Below, in pieces: positions 25,824-34,960 of a DNA stretch of 64,000 nucleotides (the first letter of the stretch is position 1; each line of letters opens with the position of its first letter). The notes under the pieces were generated by a model, which saw only the letters and a list, made by a program, of their open reading frames with translations, was not told the origin of the DNA and ran no database searches. Origin of the DNA: Lysobacterales bacterium (GTDB taxonomy: Bacteria; Pseudomonadota; Gammaproteobacteria; Xanthomonadales; Xanthomonadaceae); contig JAFLDZ010000021.1 of NCBI GenBank assembly GCA_017302135.1, forward strand, positions 1 through 64,000, read 5' to 3'. Position numbers and translations under genes: made by a program.

Positions 25824-26597
25824 TCACCTCGCGGTGTAGCCGCCATCGATCACCAGCTCGCTGCCGGTCACGAATTTCGACTCGTCGGAAGCCAGATAGA
25901 CCACGCCCCAGGCGATATCGTTGGGCTCGCCCATGCGACCGAGCGGATGCATCCGGCCGATCTCGCGGCGCGCGGCGTTGATATCGGGCGCACCGCTGTC
26001 GCGCAGCTTCTGTTCGACCATCGGCGTCCAGATGTAGCCGGGATGGACCGAGTTCACGCGGATCTTCTCGACCGCATACAGCATCGCGTCGGTCTTGCTC
26101 ATCAGCCGCACCGCGCCCTTGGAGGCGTGATACGGCGGCAGGTCCGCGGTGCCGACCAGGCCGTAGAACGACGACATGTTGATGATGCTGCCGCGACCGC
26201 CGCGTTTCATGTGCGGAATCGCGTGTTTGACGCAGAAGAACACGCCTTTCACGTTGACCGCCTGGACCCGGTCCCATTCCTCCTCGGTGATTTCGTGGGT
26301 CGGCTTGTCCACCCCCGAGATGCCGGCGTTGTTGACCAGCACATGCACGCCGCCGAACGCCGCCGCCGCTTCGTCGATCGCGGTTTTCACGTTCTGTTCC
26401 GAGGACACATCGACGCGCCAGTAGCGCGCTTGCACGCCGCGCTCGCGCAGCTCCGCGGCCAGGGCTTCGCCTTCGGGGTCCTGCATGTCGAAGATCGCGA
26501 TCTTGCCGCCTTCGTCGGCCAGACGCTCGACGCAGGCGCGACCGATGCCCTGCGCGCCGCCGGTGATGATGCAGACCTTGTCCTGTACCCGATTCAT
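25824..26597 (-). CDS. SDR-family oxidoreductase, copy A
   Basis: A 257-residue classical short-chain dehydrogenase: TGGAQGIG cofactor motif near residue 14, NNAG at about 88-91, catalytic S in NMSSFYG, YHASK, and the C-terminal GSELVIDGGYTAR. It is a close paralog of the gene at 26922-27695 along its whole length. AGGAG precedes the ATG by about nine bases. The style (HPGYIWTPM, LASDESKFVTG) is that of 3-alpha/cyclopentanol-type dehydrogenases; the substrate is not known. Confidence 0.9.
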   Translation of the reverse strand: MNRVQDKVCIITGGAQGIGRACVERLADEGGKIAIFDMQDPEGEALAAELRERGVQARYWRVDVSSEQNVKTAIDEAAAAFGGVHVLVNNAGISGVDKPTHEITEEEWDRVQAVNVKGVFFCVKHAIPHMKRGGRGSIINMSSFYGLVGTADLPPYHASKGAVRLMSKTDAMLYAVEKIRVNSVHPGYIWTPMVEQKLRDSGAPDINAARREIGRMHPLGRMGEPNDIAWGVVYLASDESKFVTGSELVIDGGYTAR

Positions 26598-26921
26598 TGC
26601 GAACTCCTGTTGGAAATGTTTGCCGGAAATAGTTCGATGGTGCACGCGAGCGACGCCGGAGGTCCGGCGCACTGCGATGGCGCGCACTGCAAGATGCCCG
26701 GCGAACAATAGCGTCAAGGGGTCCTGGAGGCCAGTCGCGACGACGGCCACGTCTGTACGGATCCGGCCGTGCCGCCGTCCCGGACAGGCGGTCGCGGGGG
26801 CCGTGCGGCGCTGCGCACGACCGTGCCGGGTCGTTCCCGGTGAATGTCCGCGAACGACGAAGACATGCGTCGCGAACGAAGTCAGCATCGCAGCGCGTGC
26901 GCGGGCGATGTCAGGACGGCG
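26598..26921. other. Spacer between paralogous SDR genes
   Basis: About 320 bases without a gene. It holds the ribosome site of copy A, and otherwise GC-rich sequence with no hairpin or repeat I can point to. Each SDR may have its own promoter. Confidence 0.4.
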
Positions 26922-27695
26922 TCACCTCGCCGTGTATCCGCCATCGATCACCAGCTCGCTGCCGGTCACGAATTTCGATTCGTCGGAAGCGAGATAGACC
27001 ACGCCCCAGGCGATGTCGTCCACTTCGCCCATGTGGCCGAGCGGGTGCAGGTCGCCGACGGCTTTGCGCGCGGCATCGAGATCGGTGGCGCCGCTGTCGA
27101 GGAGGTGATGCTCGACCATCGGTGTCCAGATGTAGCCGGGATGCACCGAGTTCACCCGGATCCTGTCGGGCGCGTACAGCATCGCGTCGGTCTTGCTCAT
27201 CAGTCGCACCGCGCCTTTCGATGCGTGATACGGCGGCACGTCGGGGCCGCCGACCAGACCGTAGATCGACGACAGATTGACGATGCTGCCGCTGCCCGCG
27301 AGCTTCAGATGCGGGATCGCGTGTTTGGTGCAGAAGAACACGCCCTTCACGTTCACCGACTGCACCCGGTCCCATTCCGCTTCGGTGATCTCGTGGGTCG
27401 GCTTGTTGACGCCTGCGATGCCGGCATTGTTGACCAGCACGTGCACGCCGCCGAACAGCGCGGCGACCTGATCGATCGCGGTCTGCACGTTGCGTTCGCT
27501 GGCGACATCGACGTGCCAGTAGCGGGCATTGATGCCACGTCCGCGCAGCTCGGCGGCCAGCGTCTCGCCTTCGGCATCCAGCACATCGAACACGGCGATC
27601 TTGGCGCCTTCCTGACCCAGGCGTTCCGCACAGGCGCGGCCGATGCCCAGCGCGCCGCCGGTGATGATGCAGACCTTGTCTTTCACGCGTTCCAT
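26922..27695 (-). CDS. SDR-family oxidoreductase, copy B
   Basis: A 257-residue SDR of identical length to copy A and with the same landmarks: TGGALGIG, NNAG, NLSSIYG, YHASK and an identical 14-residue ending. Differences are scattered (for example the region before residue 210), so this is an older tandem duplication, not a recent one. The two may have different substrates. It lies 85 bases after the P-type ATPase gene on the same strand. Confidence 0.9.
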   Translation of the reverse strand: MERVKDKVCIITGGALGIGRACAERLGQEGAKIAVFDVLDAEGETLAAELRGRGINARYWHVDVASERNVQTAIDQVAALFGGVHVLVNNAGIAGVNKPTHEITEAEWDRVQSVNVKGVFFCTKHAIPHLKLAGSGSIVNLSSIYGLVGGPDVPPYHASKGAVRLMSKTDAMLYAPDRIRVNSVHPGYIWTPMVEHHLLDSGATDLDAARKAVGDLHPLGHMGEVDDIAWGVVYLASDESKFVTGSELVIDGGYTAR

Positions 27696-27780
27696 GATGG
27701 GTCTCCTGTCGAATGGACGATCTCGAATGAACGGCCATCGTCATTGCACGAGATCCGTGCCGTCGGCGCGTTGATGCCGC

Positions 27781-30306
27781 TCAAGTCGTGGTGCTGTTGC
27801 CGTGCCGTCGTTCAGCCCACCGGCGTTCGACCAGATCGACGGCGAACAGCAGCATCGGCGGCGTCGCCGCAGCCAACAACAGCCACGGCAATGGCGGCGG
27901 TGCGAACCCGAACCATGCGCTTGCGCCGGGCAGCAGGGTGATCGCGGCCAGCAGCGCGAGCGTGAGCGCGGACACGATCGCGAATGCGGGGTTCGGCCGG
28001 CGCAGCGCCCGCCACAGGCTGTCGCCGCTGCGGTGCAGCACGATCAGGCCCAGATTGCCGATCACCAGTGCGGTGAAGGCGAGCGCCGCCTGCTGCGTCG
28101 TGGCCAGGCCCGCGCGACCGGCGAGCAGGTACACGGCGAGCACCGCGACGAAGGCAAGCAGACCTCGACCGATGCTGGCGGCGAAGGTCGCTGCATCGAT
28201 CAGACGCGCATCGGGCGCGCGCGGCGGGCGGCGCATGATGTTTTCGGCCGGCGGCTCGCGCTCGAACACGAACGAGCATGCCGGGTCCACGATCATTTCC
28301 AGGAACACGATATGCAGCGGCAGCAGGATCAGCGGCGCGTCCAGCAGCAGCGGCAGCAGCGCCAGCCCGGTGATCGGAATATGCACCGCGATGATGTATC
28401 GGGCCGCGCGGCCGATATTGTCGTAGATCGTCCGGCCCATCCGGATCGCGCGCACGATCGAGGCGAAATCGTCGTCCAGCAGCACGATCGACGAGGCTTC
28501 GCGGGCGACGTCGGTGCCGCGCGCGCCCATCGCCACGCCGACGTGTGCGGTCATCAGCGCGGGCGCGTCGTTGACGCCATCGCCGGTCATCGCGACCACC
28601 GCGCCGTTGGCTTTCAGCGCTTCGACCAGGCGCAGCTTGTGTTCGGGCTGTACACGGGCGAAGACATCGATGTCGTTCGCGGCAGCGGCGAAGCCGGCAT
28701 CGTCGAGCGCGGCGAGGTCGGCGCCCAGCGCGACCCGTGGACGCCCGGACAGGCCGGCCTGCGCGGCGATGTTGCGCGCGGTGTCGGGGTGGTCGCCGGT
28801 GAGCATCACCACGCGCACGCCGGCCGCGCGCGCTTCGGCGACGGCAGCGGGCACGGCCGCGCGCAGCGGATCGGCGAACGCGAGCAGGCCGCGCCACTGG
28901 AACCGGAAACCGCGCACGTCGTCCGGCAGCGCGGCATCCTGCGGCCACTTGGCCTGCGCGACCGCGATCACCCGCAGCCCGCGCTGCGCCATCGCACCGG
29001 CCTGCGTCATCGTTTCGGCCAGCGCTTCAGGCGCAAGTCCGCACAGGATCGCGAGCGTCTCCGGCGCGCCCTTGCAGGCGACGACCAGCGAGGGATCGTC
29101 GTCGATGCGCCACACGTTCGCGTACACCGGCAGCGCGGACGACAGCGGGTAACGATGCAGGTTTTCGGCGCTCGCGGGATCGTCGGCCACGGCATCGAGG
29201 ATCGCGCGATCCATCGGGTCATGGGTCTCGCGCGCGCTGGCCAGGCGCGCGCAGCGCAGCAGCGCGCGCCCGGCTTCGCCGTGCACGGCGTCGACGACCA
29301 TCGCGGGATTCCGCTCGATCGCGATCTCCTGCAGCGCCATCCGGTTCTCGGTCAGCGTGCCGGTCTTGTCGGTGCACAGCACGGTCACCGCGCCGAGCGC
29401 TTCGATCGCCGGTGGACGCCGGACCAGCACGCGCTGGTGCGCCATCCGCCATCCGCCGAGCGCCAGGAACACGGTCAGCACCACCGGAAACTCTTCGGGG
29501 ATATTCGACATCGCCAGGGTGATGCCGGCGAGCAGGGCCTGCAGCCAGTCGCCGCGCAGCCATCCGTAGAGCACGATCATCAGCACGCACGAGGCCATGC
29601 CGATCAGCGCGAACAGCACCACCACCCGTCGCATTTCGTTCTGCAGCGGCGTGCGCTCCGTCGGCAGCGTCTGCAGGCTGGCGCCGATCCTGCCCATTCC
29701 GGTGCGCGCGCCGATGGCGGTCACTTCCGCCAGACCGTGGCCGCGCACCACCAGCGTGCCGGCCTGGATCGTGGATTGCGCATCGTCGGTGCCAGCGTCG
29801 ATGCCTGCGCCGGTGCCGGCGAAGCGACGCACCGGCATCGATTCGCCGGTGAGCAGCGATTCGTCGAGTTCGAGTTCGGCATCGTCGACGATGCGGGCAT
29901 CGGCCGGCACGCGGTCGCCTTCGGCCACCGAAATCATGTCGCCGACGACCAGCTCGCGCGCCGCGAGGTTCCGTTCGACGCCGTCGCGCAGCACCCGCGC
30001 GCGCGGGCTGCTGAGGTCGCGCAGCGCCTGCAGCGCGTGTTCCGAACGCAGTTCCTGATACAGGGTCAGCGCGATCACAAGCAGCACCGAGGCGCCGAGG
30101 ATCGCGGCGTCGCGGGCTTCGCCCAGCAGCAGGTAGAGCACCGCCGCCGCGACCAGCAGCAACAGCATCGGTTCGCGCACCACATCGAACAGCATCCGCG
30201 ACCAACCGCGCCGCTCGGGCTGCGGCAACAGGTTCGGCCCGTCGCGACGCAGGCGTAGCGCAGCTTCGGCAGCGCTCAAACCGGGGTGCGCGCCGGGCGC
30301 ATTCAT
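27781..30306 (-). CDS. P2-type cation-transporting ATPase
   Basis: An 841-residue P-type pump of the calcium/sodium-like P2 class. The N-terminal actuator domain has the TGES motif in LDESLLTGESMP; the phosphorylation site is in CTDKTGTLTEN (aspartate near residue 312), and the hinge is MTGDGVNDAP. The M4 segment reads NIPEEFPVV, and no heavy-metal CPC motif or N-terminal metal-binding domain is present. Four to six further helices follow. The ATG overlaps the hlyD-like stop (ATGA), so the gene is part of the ABC-exporter operon, which is unusual company. Cation specificity is uncertain. Confidence 0.9.
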   Translation of the reverse strand: MNAPGAHPGLSAAEAALRLRRDGPNLLPQPERRGWSRMLFDVVREPMLLLLVAAAVLYLLLGEARDAAILGASVLLVIALTLYQELRSEHALQALRDLSSPRARVLRDGVERNLAARELVVGDMISVAEGDRVPADARIVDDAELELDESLLTGESMPVRRFAGTGAGIDAGTDDAQSTIQAGTLVVRGHGLAEVTAIGARTGMGRIGASLQTLPTERTPLQNEMRRVVVLFALIGMASCVLMIVLYGWLRGDWLQALLAGITLAMSNIPEEFPVVLTVFLALGGWRMAHQRVLVRRPPAIEALGAVTVLCTDKTGTLTENRMALQEIAIERNPAMVVDAVHGEAGRALLRCARLASARETHDPMDRAILDAVADDPASAENLHRYPLSSALPVYANVWRIDDDPSLVVACKGAPETLAILCGLAPEALAETMTQAGAMAQRGLRVIAVAQAKWPQDAALPDDVRGFRFQWRGLLAFADPLRAAVPAAVAEARAAGVRVVMLTGDHPDTARNIAAQAGLSGRPRVALGADLAALDDAGFAAAANDIDVFARVQPEHKLRLVEALKANGAVVAMTGDGVNDAPALMTAHVGVAMGARGTDVAREASSIVLLDDDFASIVRAIRMGRTIYDNIGRAARYIIAVHIPITGLALLPLLLDAPLILLPLHIVFLEMIVDPACSFVFEREPPAENIMRRPPRAPDARLIDAATFAASIGRGLLAFVAVLAVYLLAGRAGLATTQQAALAFTALVIGNLGLIVLHRSGDSLWRALRRPNPAFAIVSALTLALLAAITLLPGASAWFGFAPPPLPWLLLAAATPPMLLFAVDLVERRWAERRHGNSTTT

Positions 30307-31526
30307 CGCGATGCCGTGTCGCGCGCTTCGACGCGGGCGCCGTCTTCCACCGCATCGCCGGGATAGACGATCACCCGATTCCCGGCGCGCAGGCCGGAGA
30401 CGATCCACGCGTCTTCGCCGTTGCGTCCGCCGACCTCCACCGGCCGCAGACGCGCGCGACGATCCGCATCGACCACGAATACCGCCATCGCACGCGCATC
30501 GCCTGTCGACTGCGTGCGCGGAAAGACCGCGCTGACCGGCACCCGCAGCACATCGTCGCGGGCGAGCGCGACGATGCGCACGCCGACGCGATAGCCGTCG
30601 CCCAGCGCGCGCCACTGCTCCGGCGGGCTGGTGATGTCGATCAATACGTTCACGCGCTGCTCTTCGACGCCGAGCGCGGAGATCTTGGTGAACCCGGCCG
30701 GTTCGACCCGGCGGACCTTGCCCTCAAGCGGCGTCGCGCCACCCCAGCGTTCGATCCGTACCGGTGTGCCCGGCTTGGCCTGCAGCGCATCGCCGGTGAG
30801 CAGCTCGGCGACGATCTCCATCTCGCCGGTGTCGCCGATCTCCAGCAGCGGCGTGCCCAGCGCGACCGTGCCCGCGCTCGGTTGCAGCAGGCGCAGCACC
30901 CGGCCGCCGATCGGCGCGCGCACCGCGAAGGCGGTGCCATCGTCGCCGCTGCGGACCGCCGCGAGCGCGGCGCGCGCCTGATCGCGTTCGTGTCCGGCGA
31001 CGTGATGATCCTGGCTCGCACTGTCGAGTTCCTTCTGCGCCGCGCGCACCGCGAGGCGATCGGTGTCGAGCTGGTTGGCGGAAATGAAGCGCCCGGCCGC
31101 CAGCTTCTCGTCGCGTTTCAGGACATTGCGCGTCTGCTCCAGCCCGACCTTGGCGAGATCGATCCGGGTCTGCGCGCGCGCGACCATCGCGTCGGTGGTC
31201 TCGACCCGGATCGCCAGCTCGGCAGCGGTGCGCGCATCGAGCATCGGCGCCAGCGTCGGCGCCAGTGTCGCGAGCACCGCATCGTGCTCGACCGCATCGC
31301 CTTCGCGCAGCGCGATCCGCGACAGCTGCCCGGCCAGCGGCGCCGAGATCACATAGCGATCGTGCACGCGGGTCTTGCCGTCCTCGTCGATGGTGATCTC
31401 GAAGCGGCCGACGCTGGCGGTCGCCAGTTCGACCTGCAGCGGTCTCGGCGCGAATGCCCAGACCAACAGCGCGCCCGTCGCCGCGAGCGCGATGCCGCCG
31501 ATGATCCAGGTTCTGGTCTTGTGCAT
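30303..31526 (-). CDS. HlyD/MFP-family periplasmic adaptor
   Basis: A 407-residue membrane-fusion protein with one N-terminal membrane anchor (IIGGIALAATGALLVWAF). A barrel-sandwich half-motif with VHDRYVISAPLAGQLSRIALREGDAVE is followed by a long coiled-coil hairpin (about 110-190) and the second lipoyl half (FAVRAPIGGRVLRLLQPSAGTVALGTPLLEIGD), then a beta-barrel and membrane-proximal domain. It would link the FtsX-type permease to an outer-membrane channel, although no TolC gene is in the window. GGAGA precedes the ATG. It lies 11 bases after the permease gene. Confidence 0.9.
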   Translation of the reverse strand: MHKTRTWIIGGIALAATGALLVWAFAPRPLQVELATASVGRFEITIDEDGKTRVHDRYVISAPLAGQLSRIALREGDAVEHDAVLATLAPTLAPMLDARTAAELAIRVETTDAMVARAQTRIDLAKVGLEQTRNVLKRDEKLAAGRFISANQLDTDRLAVRAAQKELDSASQDHHVAGHERDQARAALAAVRSGDDGTAFAVRAPIGGRVLRLLQPSAGTVALGTPLLEIGDTGEMEIVAELLTGDALQAKPGTPVRIERWGGATPLEGKVRRVEPAGFTKISALGVEEQRVNVLIDITSPPEQWRALGDGYRVGVRIVALARDDVLRVPVSAVFPRTQSTGDARAMAVFVVDADRRARLRPVEVGGRNGEDAWIVSGLRAGNRVIVYPGDAVEDGARVEARDTASR

Positions 31527-31537
31527 GCCGTTCTCCG

Positions 31538-33928
31538 TCACTCTCTTGTTTTCAACGCTGCGACCATGTCGAGCCGGTCGATCCGCCGCCGTACGACCAA
31601 TGCGCTGGCGACGCCGGCGGCGAACACCGCCAGACCGGCCCACGCATAGGTGCGCGGCAGGATCGCGACCGGAAAGAAGAACTGATCGTTGCGCATCAGG
31701 GTCACGATCAGATGCACCAGCAGATTCCCCAGCCACATGCCCAACGGCAGCGCGATCGCGATGCCGATCGCCATCTCGCCCAGCAGCAAGGCGGAGACCT
31801 CGGCGCGGCTGAAGCCGAGCACGCGCAGGCTGGCGAGTTCCCAGCTGCGCTCCGCCAGCGCGATCCGCGCGTTGTTGTAGACCACGCCGACCGCGATCAC
31901 CGCCGCGAACGCAGTCAGGATCGTGCTCATGATCCGGATGTTGCGCGCGCTGATCTCCTGCATGTTGCGCCACAGCGTCGCCTTGCTGAAGGCGCCGACG
32001 ATGCGCGGCACCGCCATCGCCGCCCGCAGGAAGCGTTCTTCGCCGCCGCGCTCCACCGCCGCCGCGAACTGGGTGCTGACATCGTCCTCGCCGAGCAGCC
32101 GGTTCAGCGCGCGGCGTTCCATGTACGCGTTCAGCCCCATCATGTCGCGCACCGTGGCGGCCAGCGGCACCGGCAGCGTCTGCGTGCGCCCTTCCAGCAC
32201 CTCGACCCGCACCTCGTCGCCGACGCGCAGCCCGAGCTTGTCGGCGAGCCGGTCGGTCATCACCAGTCCGTCCGTACGCGGGAACACTGCGCGATTGTCG
32301 ACATCGACGATCCGTCGCAGCTCCGGGCGTGCGGCGTAGCCCTGGATCGCGCCGCGTTCGCTGCGATGGCCGTGGACGAAACGCACCGCGATGTCGCGCC
32401 CGGACTCGACCGCGATCGCACCGGGCAGGCGCGCGACCGCAAGACGCGCGCTGTCGTTCGTCGGCTCGGCCATCCACACGATCACGTCGCTGCGCATTTC
32501 GACGTTGAATTTGCTGTCGACCACGGCATCGATCGCATCGCGGAAGAAATTGCCCATGATCACGATCGCCACGGCTGCGGCGACGCCGCCGATCGACAGC
32601 AGCGTTCGCAATGGCCGGCGCTCCATGTTGCGCAGGATCATCCGCAGCGTGGTCGGCATGCGGGTGATGCCCAGGCGTTCCGGCAGCGTGCGTCGATAGC
32701 GCCCCGGCGACGGCGGGCGCATCGCCTCCGCAGGCGCCAGGCGCACGGTGGCGTACAGCGTGTTGAGCGTGCCGAGCACCGCCGTGCCGAAGGTGATGCC
32801 GATGCTTGTCAGCAGCAGCCACGGCGCGATGCGGTGCTCGAAACTCGGGAAGTGGAAAAAATCGGCGTACAAACCGATGAACATCGTGCCGAGCCATTTG
32901 CCCAGCGCGACACCGAGGACCAGCCCGGCGATCACAATGGCGAACACCAGCTTGAGGTAATAGCCGCCGATGCTGCGGTTGGGATAACCCAGCGCCTTCA
33001 ACGCCGCGATCTGCTCGCGCTGGGTCGCGATCAGCCGCGACACCACCACATTGAGCAGGAACGCCGCCACCGCGAGGAAGATCGATGGCAGTACCGTGCC
33101 CAGCACATGCTGTTCCTTGATCTCGTTCTGCAGCATCGCATGCGAAGTCTGGTCCTCGCGGCCGTAGGCTTCGCGACCGCCGTAGCGCGCGATCAGGCGT
33201 TCGACGGCGGCGATCACCGCGACCTCCGATGCACCGGGCGCGAGCTTGATCGCGACATGGTTGAACGCGCCGTCCATGTCGTAAGCGGCGGCCAGCGTGT
33301 CGCGATCGATCCAGAACACGCCGAAACCGCGCATGTCGGGCATGCCGCCGAGACCGGCGAAGATGTACTCGGGCGACAGCGCGATGCCGACGATCCGCAG
33401 GGTGCGGCGCTTGCCGTCGATCAGCGCGGTCAGGGTCGCGCCCGGCGCGAGCCCGCGCGCCTGCGCGAAGCCTTCCGAGACCAGCGCATCGATTGTGCCG
33501 TCGCTGTGCGCGACGGTCTGCACGGCGCCTTCTGGATGCAGCGCGCGCCCGCTGCGCAGCGCGACCCGGTTCATGCGCTGCGGCCGGCGCGGATCGACGC
33601 CGATCAGATGGCCCATGATCGGATCGGACACGTCGGCGATCTCGACCCGCACCGTATGTTCGACCGTGGTCTGCACGTCGGCGACGCCGGGGATGTCGCC
33701 GAGCGCAGCGGCCAACGCGTTCGGCGCGCGCTTCACGGTGGCGAAGACATCGGCGAAACGGTCGGCGGCGTAGTAACGATCGCGCGCCAGCGCCAGCGAA
33801 TCGACCGCGCTGAGCGTGGTGATGAAGCCGGCGACGCCGCTGGCCACCACCAGCGCGATGGTCAGCGCCTGACTCCACATCAGGCGCAGATCGCGCAGCA
33901 GCTTGCGGTCGAGGGCGCGCATCATCAT
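31538..33928 (-). CDS. ABC transporter permease, FtsX/MacB-like
   Basis: A 796-residue permease with two FtsX domains. Each half has a four-helix arrangement with a large periplasmic loop: helices near 20-40 and 275-400 in the first half and 438-458 and 660-785 in the second. FtsX wording is visible in FLAVAAFLLNVVVSRLIATQREQIAALKALGYP and IMSTILTAFAAVIAVGVVYNNARIALAERSWELASLRVLGFS. The start is one of three consecutive ATG codons (33928, 33925, 33922). With the ATPase and HlyD genes it makes a MacAB-like exporter whose substrate is unknown. Confidence 0.9.
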   Translation of the reverse strand: MMMRALDRKLLRDLRLMWSQALTIALVVASGVAGFITTLSAVDSLALARDRYYAADRFADVFATVKRAPNALAAALGDIPGVADVQTTVEHTVRVEIADVSDPIMGHLIGVDPRRPQRMNRVALRSGRALHPEGAVQTVAHSDGTIDALVSEGFAQARGLAPGATLTALIDGKRRTLRIVGIALSPEYIFAGLGGMPDMRGFGVFWIDRDTLAAAYDMDGAFNHVAIKLAPGASEVAVIAAVERLIARYGGREAYGREDQTSHAMLQNEIKEQHVLGTVLPSIFLAVAAFLLNVVVSRLIATQREQIAALKALGYPNRSIGGYYLKLVFAIVIAGLVLGVALGKWLGTMFIGLYADFFHFPSFEHRIAPWLLLTSIGITFGTAVLGTLNTLYATVRLAPAEAMRPPSPGRYRRTLPERLGITRMPTTLRMILRNMERRPLRTLLSIGGVAAAVAIVIMGNFFRDAIDAVVDSKFNVEMRSDVIVWMAEPTNDSARLAVARLPGAIAVESGRDIAVRFVHGHRSERGAIQGYAARPELRRIVDVDNRAVFPRTDGLVMTDRLADKLGLRVGDEVRVEVLEGRTQTLPVPLAATVRDMMGLNAYMERRALNRLLGEDDVSTQFAAAVERGGEERFLRAAMAVPRIVGAFSKATLWRNMQEISARNIRIMSTILTAFAAVIAVGVVYNNARIALAERSWELASLRVLGFSRAEVSALLLGEMAIGIAIALPLGMWLGNLLVHLIVTLMRNDQFFFPVAILPRTYAWAGLAVFAAGVASALVVRRRIDRLDMVAALKTRE

Positions 33929-33949
33929 GAGCGCATGATCATGACGGCG

Positions 33950-34738
33950 TCACCACGAAAGCTGCGATGGCCGCAGCTTGTGCGCGTTGACGTCGATGCG
34001 CTGGATGCGACCGTCGCCGAGGTGGATCACGCGGTCGGCCATGCCGGCGATGGCGGCGTTGTGGGTGATCACGACCGCAGTCGTGCCGAGTTCGCGATTG
34101 ATTCTTTCGATGACTTCCAGCACGAGCTTGCCGGTCTGGTAATCGAGCGCGCCGGTGGGTTCGTCGCAGAGCAGCACCGCCGGACGCTTCACGATCGCGC
34201 GCGCGATCGCGACGCGCTGCTGTTCGCCGCCGGACAGCTGGGCCGGGAAATGATCGCGGCGCGGCGTCAGCCCGACCAGGTCGATCGCTTCGTCCACCGG
34301 CATCGGGTCTTCGGCGATGTCCGACACCAACTGCACGTTCTCGCGCACGGTCAGGCTGGGGATCAGGTTGTAGAACTGGAACACGAAACCGACGTGTTCG
34401 CGCCGGAAACGCGTGAGCGCGGTCTCGCTCGCGCCGTCGAGGCGATGTTCGCAATACGCGACTTCGCCGGAGGTCGGCACGTCGAGCCCGCCGAGGATGT
34501 TCAACAGCGTCGATTTGCCGCTGCCCGAAGGCCCGAGCAGCACGATGAACTCGCCGCCGAAAATATCCAGATCGATCTCGCGCAGCGCCGGCACTTCGAC
34601 CTCGCCCATGCGGTAGACCTTGCGCAGGCCGCGGGCGCGGAAGACGATTTCGCGCGTGTCGCTGTGGGCAGCCGCACGCGCATCGATTCCCGGTTCCGGG
34701 ACAGTGGGCGTCGGTGTTTCCGGCGGTTGCGGGGCCAT
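33950..34738 (-). CDS. ABC transporter ATP-binding protein (LolD/MacB-like)
   Basis: A 262-residue ATPase with Walker A GPSGSGKST, Q-loop in FQFYNLIPSLT, signature LSGGEQQRVAIARA, Walker B VLLCDEPTGALD and the switch histidine in ITHN. The first 28 residues form an extra proline-rich leader absent from most relatives. It is the promoter-proximal gene of a four-gene operon (ATPase, permease, HlyD, P-type ATPase). It is transcribed divergently from the universal stress protein gene, with an FNR-like site in the shared region. Confidence 0.92.
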   Translation of the reverse strand: MAPQPPETPTPTVPEPGIDARAAAHSDTREIVFRARGLRKVYRMGEVEVPALREIDLDIFGGEFIVLLGPSGSGKSTLLNILGGLDVPTSGEVAYCEHRLDGASETALTRFRREHVGFVFQFYNLIPSLTVRENVQLVSDIAEDPMPVDEAIDLVGLTPRRDHFPAQLSGGEQQRVAIARAIVKRPAVLLCDEPTGALDYQTGKLVLEVIERINRELGTTAVVITHNAAIAGMADRVIHLGDGRIQRIDVNAHKLRPSQLSW

Positions 34739-34887
34739 CGGTGCGATCTCGTTCTCCGCGAGGCGGTAGCGATCATGAGACGGGTGGTCGCCAGCAGGCG
34801 ATCACCGACGCGATGCGTGTCTGGACTCTAACAGGACGTGCGACGAGCAAAGCGTTCTGAACATACGCCGGAAAACCATCGTGCATT

Positions 34888-34901
34888 TTGACCGCGATCA
34901 A
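34888..34901. promoter_or_regulatory. FNR/Anr-like binding site
   Basis: TTGAC-cgcg-ATCAA differs from the FNR consensus TTGAT-N4-ATCAA at one base. It is centred about 66 bases before the universal stress protein start and about 156 bases before the divergent ABC ATPase gene. Low-oxygen control of universal stress proteins by FNR-type regulators is well known; binding here is inference. Confidence 0.5.
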
Positions 34902-34960
34902 GACATGAGGCACGAAAGCGTGCGTCACTGGTCTACCGCAATGCCGAATGAGGTGTCGCC

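Noticed and set aside
31712..34831. 1039-residue plus-strand open frame
   Set aside because: Antisense to the permease and ABC ATPase genes, which have full domain structure; histidine/arginine-rich noise.
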